NCBI RefSeq assembly: GCF_020278625.1
Contig: NZ_JADAKK010000013.1
Coordinates: 4,047-21,631 of the forward strand
DNA from: Wolbachia endosymbiont of Mansonella ozzardi
GTDB taxonomy: Bacteria > Pseudomonadota > Alphaproteobacteria > Rickettsiales > Anaplasmataceae
DNA length: 17,585 bases
Reading direction: 5' to 3'
The notes under the pieces are model-generated. The model had not been told where the DNA came from, did no database searches, and saw only the letters and a list, made by a program, of their open reading frames with translations. A program made the position numbers and the translations under genes. Shown here piece after piece: positions 16,266 through 17,585 of the stretch (the first letter of the stretch is position 1; the number at the start of each line of letters is the position of its first letter).

Positions 16266-16424
16266 TACCAAATTCTAATGGTAAATAGGGCAAATGAAAG
16301 ATACCGTTTTACCAGTCAACAAGAGTGCCATTCCAGCACCCCTTTTCCTATTATCCAAGTAGCTCCATTTTCTTTCATCCCAGTACTTCTTCTCTTGTCA
16401 TCCCAGTGCGTGACACTGGGACCA
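16266..16424. other. Start of a gene-free stretch after elbB
   Basis: No coding frame is convincing here. From about 16370 the sequence carries the CATCCCAGT and GTCATCCCAGTG strings typical of Wolbachia dispersed palindromes, including the hairpin listed separately. A poly-T terminator for elbB is not seen. Confidence 0.4.
16402..16420. repeat. Short palindromic repeat (hairpin)
   Basis: CCCAGTG (16402-16408) and CACTGGG (16414-16420) form a perfect seven-base-pair stem around CGTGA. The element is GC-rich compared with its surroundings and familiar from Wolbachia intergenic DNA. The same TGTCACG core occurs at the 3' ends of the repeat units at about 1922 and 3083. There is no T run, so it is not a classical terminator. 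Confidence 0.6.
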
Positions 16425-16753
16425 AGGTACTACTTTAGTAGTAATATTTAAGAAATTTATTAAATAAAAAAAAGGCAAAAAAAACTGTTAGCTAGCTTTC
16501 ACTATCTATCTTTTTAAATTGGCGTTTTTACTGTCTTAAACGCTTTAACAAGCGTATTTTAGCTTATATTAGGTAAAAACCTAAAAAGTTTATAAAGATG
16601 TGAGGTGCACATAGTGCAAAGAATTAAACATAAAAAGCCAAGTACATTGAGTTTTTTATCGTTTAATCTGTACGGACTAAAGATAAATAATAGCTTTAAT
16701 ATCATGGCAAGAAAGCTGGAGGAATTTGTCAAGTAGTTTTTTCGTTTCTATTG
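16425..16753 (-). repeat. Dispersed repeat, inverted copy
   Basis: Read on the minus strand this matches 1446-1770 block by block: 16715-16753 with 1446-1485, 16659-16670 with 1528-1539, about 16601-16631 with 1563-1592, and 16517-16554 with the AAGTCGTTTAAGAC/CGCCAATTT part. It continues into a T-rich block and AATAAATTTCTTAAATATT (about 16440-16475) that matches the 3' part of the units at 1850 and 3030. The long block at 16715-16753 is about 95 percent identical, and the rest is more diverged. Confidence 0.7.
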
Positions 16754-16879
16754 TGTAGCTTCTTTCCACTGTTGTCTACCTGCTTTCTGTGTAGTGGAAT
16801 TGATATAATTAACTGCCAGAGTTATATTGACACTAATCATGTACTACTGAATAATTAGCTAATTTGGAGCTTATTTAGT
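16754..16879. other. Spacer before rsmD
   Basis: No gene seen. GGAG at 16866-16869 lies ten bases before the rsmD ATG and is its likely ribosome binding site. AT-rich hexamers are plentiful but no promoter stands out. Confidence 0.3.
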
Positions 16880-17428
16880 ATGCTGCGCATTATTGCAGGA
16901 AAATATCGTGGAAGAAAGATAGCCACAGGTAAGCATTCGGCCGCACGGCCTACCATGGGTGTTGTCCGGGAAGCAATATTCAACATACTTTTTTCAAAAA
17001 AGCCTATTCATAACTCAAATGTGCTTGATTTATTCTGCGGAAGTGGCTCTTTTTCATTTGAAGCACTTTCCCGCGGTGCTAAACATGCATTCATGGTAGA
17101 TTCAGATTACTACAATTTGCAATTGCCTAAGAAAACGGCAGAAAATCTTGGAACTACGGACGATATTACACTAATTTGCTGCAGCGCTGACAAATTACCA
17201 AAACCCATTTCACGATGCAACATAGTTTTTATAGATCCACCTTACAATAGCAATCTAGTCCATTCAACTTTGGAAGGGTTAGCTCACTCAGGCTGGCTGA
17301 GTGATGATGCATTGATAATTCTAGAGATTAGGAAAAACGAAGATTTTCAGTGCAATAAAAATTTTAATATAGTCTTGGAGCGCACTTACGGCATAGCAAG
17401 AATAATTTTTCTTTCCCTATCAACTTAA
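16880..17428 (+). CDS. rsmD: 16S rRNA (guanine(966)-N(2))-methyltransferase RsmD
   Basis: RsmD methylates N2 of G966 in 16S rRNA within assembled small-subunit particles, using S-adenosylmethionine. The 182-residue protein has the family opening MLRIIAGKYRGRKI, the PTMGVVREAIFNIL stretch, the SAM-binding motif VLDLFCGSGSFSFEALSRGA (residues 48-67) and the catalytic D-P-P-Y at 119-122 in FIDPPY. Length is normal. Its stop codon overlaps by two bases the stop of the gene on the opposite strand, so the two genes converge tail to tail without a spacer. No lesions are seen. Confidence 0.95.
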   Translation: MLRIIAGKYRGRKIATGKHSAARPTMGVVREAIFNILFSKKPIHNSNVLDLFCGSGSFSFEALSRGAKHAFMVDSDYYNLQLPKKTAENLGTTDDITLICCSADKLPKPISRCNIVFIDPPYNSNLVHSTLEGLAHSGWLSDDALIILEIRKNEDFQCNKNFNIVLERTYGIARIIFLSLST

Positions 17429-17585
17429 ACTTGCGTACACCTTTCATTTATGAATTTCAATTCTATTTGTGTCAAACTTTTGGAAACATCACCCTTAGAG
17501 TAATTTTCTAGATAAAATCCTCCATTAGGTTTATAGCCCTTTTTATGATAGTCAGGAATAATCAAAAAAACACAAAATCTACGAC
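17425..17585 (-). CDS. C-terminal part of an unidentified protein, cut by the window edge
   Basis: Reading on the minus strand, an open frame of 52 codons enters at the right edge and ends with TAA at 17425-17427. It includes VFLIIPDYHKKGYKPNGGFY and then LTQIELKFINERCTQV. I do not recognise it. The even mix of charged and aromatic residues and the lack of stops over its whole length suggest real coding sequence. Its stop overlaps that of rsmD. Confidence 0.5.
   Translation of the reverse strand, partial: RRFCVFLIIPDYHKKGYKPNGGFYLENYSKGDVSKSLTQIELKFINERCTQV

Noticed and set aside
16402..16420. Rho-independent terminator for elbB.
   Set aside because: The stem is perfect but no T run follows on either strand, and the element is part of a dispersed repeat family.

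Overview
The window is AT-rich bacterial DNA whose intact proteins (LipB, DnaN, TruA, PpsR, L36, PepA, ElbB, RsmD) look alphaproteobacterial. Together with a phage WO-type portal remnant, Rpn-type recombination nuclease debris, a RelBE-like remnant and dispersed palindromic repeats containing a CCCAGTG/CACTGGG hairpin, this points to a Wolbachia endosymbiont. The genus call is inference from recognised family features, not a database match. The heavy pseudogene load would suit a strain that has lost active prophage, such as a filarial lineage, but I cannot place the strain.

Region 1 (1-3131) is mostly decay. It holds the last codons of an upstream gene, a full-length but broken tolB, a repeat-rich stretch and a broken Rpn-family nuclease. 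Region 2 (3132-5483) on the minus strand has intact lipB overlapping the start of a broken LD-carboxypeptidase gene (ldcA). Behind it on the plus strand lies a decayed RelB/RelE-like toxin-antitoxin pair. Region 3 (5484-8345) holds a deleted phage portal gene and a large broken gene of unknown function with a tandem 16-residue repeat and a hydrophobic C-terminus.

Region 4 (8489-12119) is the conserved housekeeping part. dnaN and truA converge with one base between them. ppsR sits behind a strong promoter almost touching its start codon. rpmJ follows, and after it a compact unit with its own promoter, several hairpins and a terminator that looks like a small RNA gene or attenuator. Next is an FtsB/DivIC-like division gene broken by a single frameshift at a run of eight A. 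Region 5 (12132-17585) has an exported intradiol-dioxygenase-fold protein that appears to have lost three of four iron ligands, intact pepA, a broken minus-strand gene with membrane segments, elbB, an inverted copy of the region 1 repeat, rsmD, and the tail of an unidentified minus-strand gene.

Taken together, replication, translation, lipoylation and central carbon control genes are kept, while envelope remodelling (tolB, ldcA), mobile DNA and accessory secreted or membrane genes are eroding. The most interesting points are the candidate RNA behind rpmJ, the ligand-poor dioxygenase homologue, the poly-A frameshift in an otherwise perfect division gene, and the decaying tandem repeat protein.
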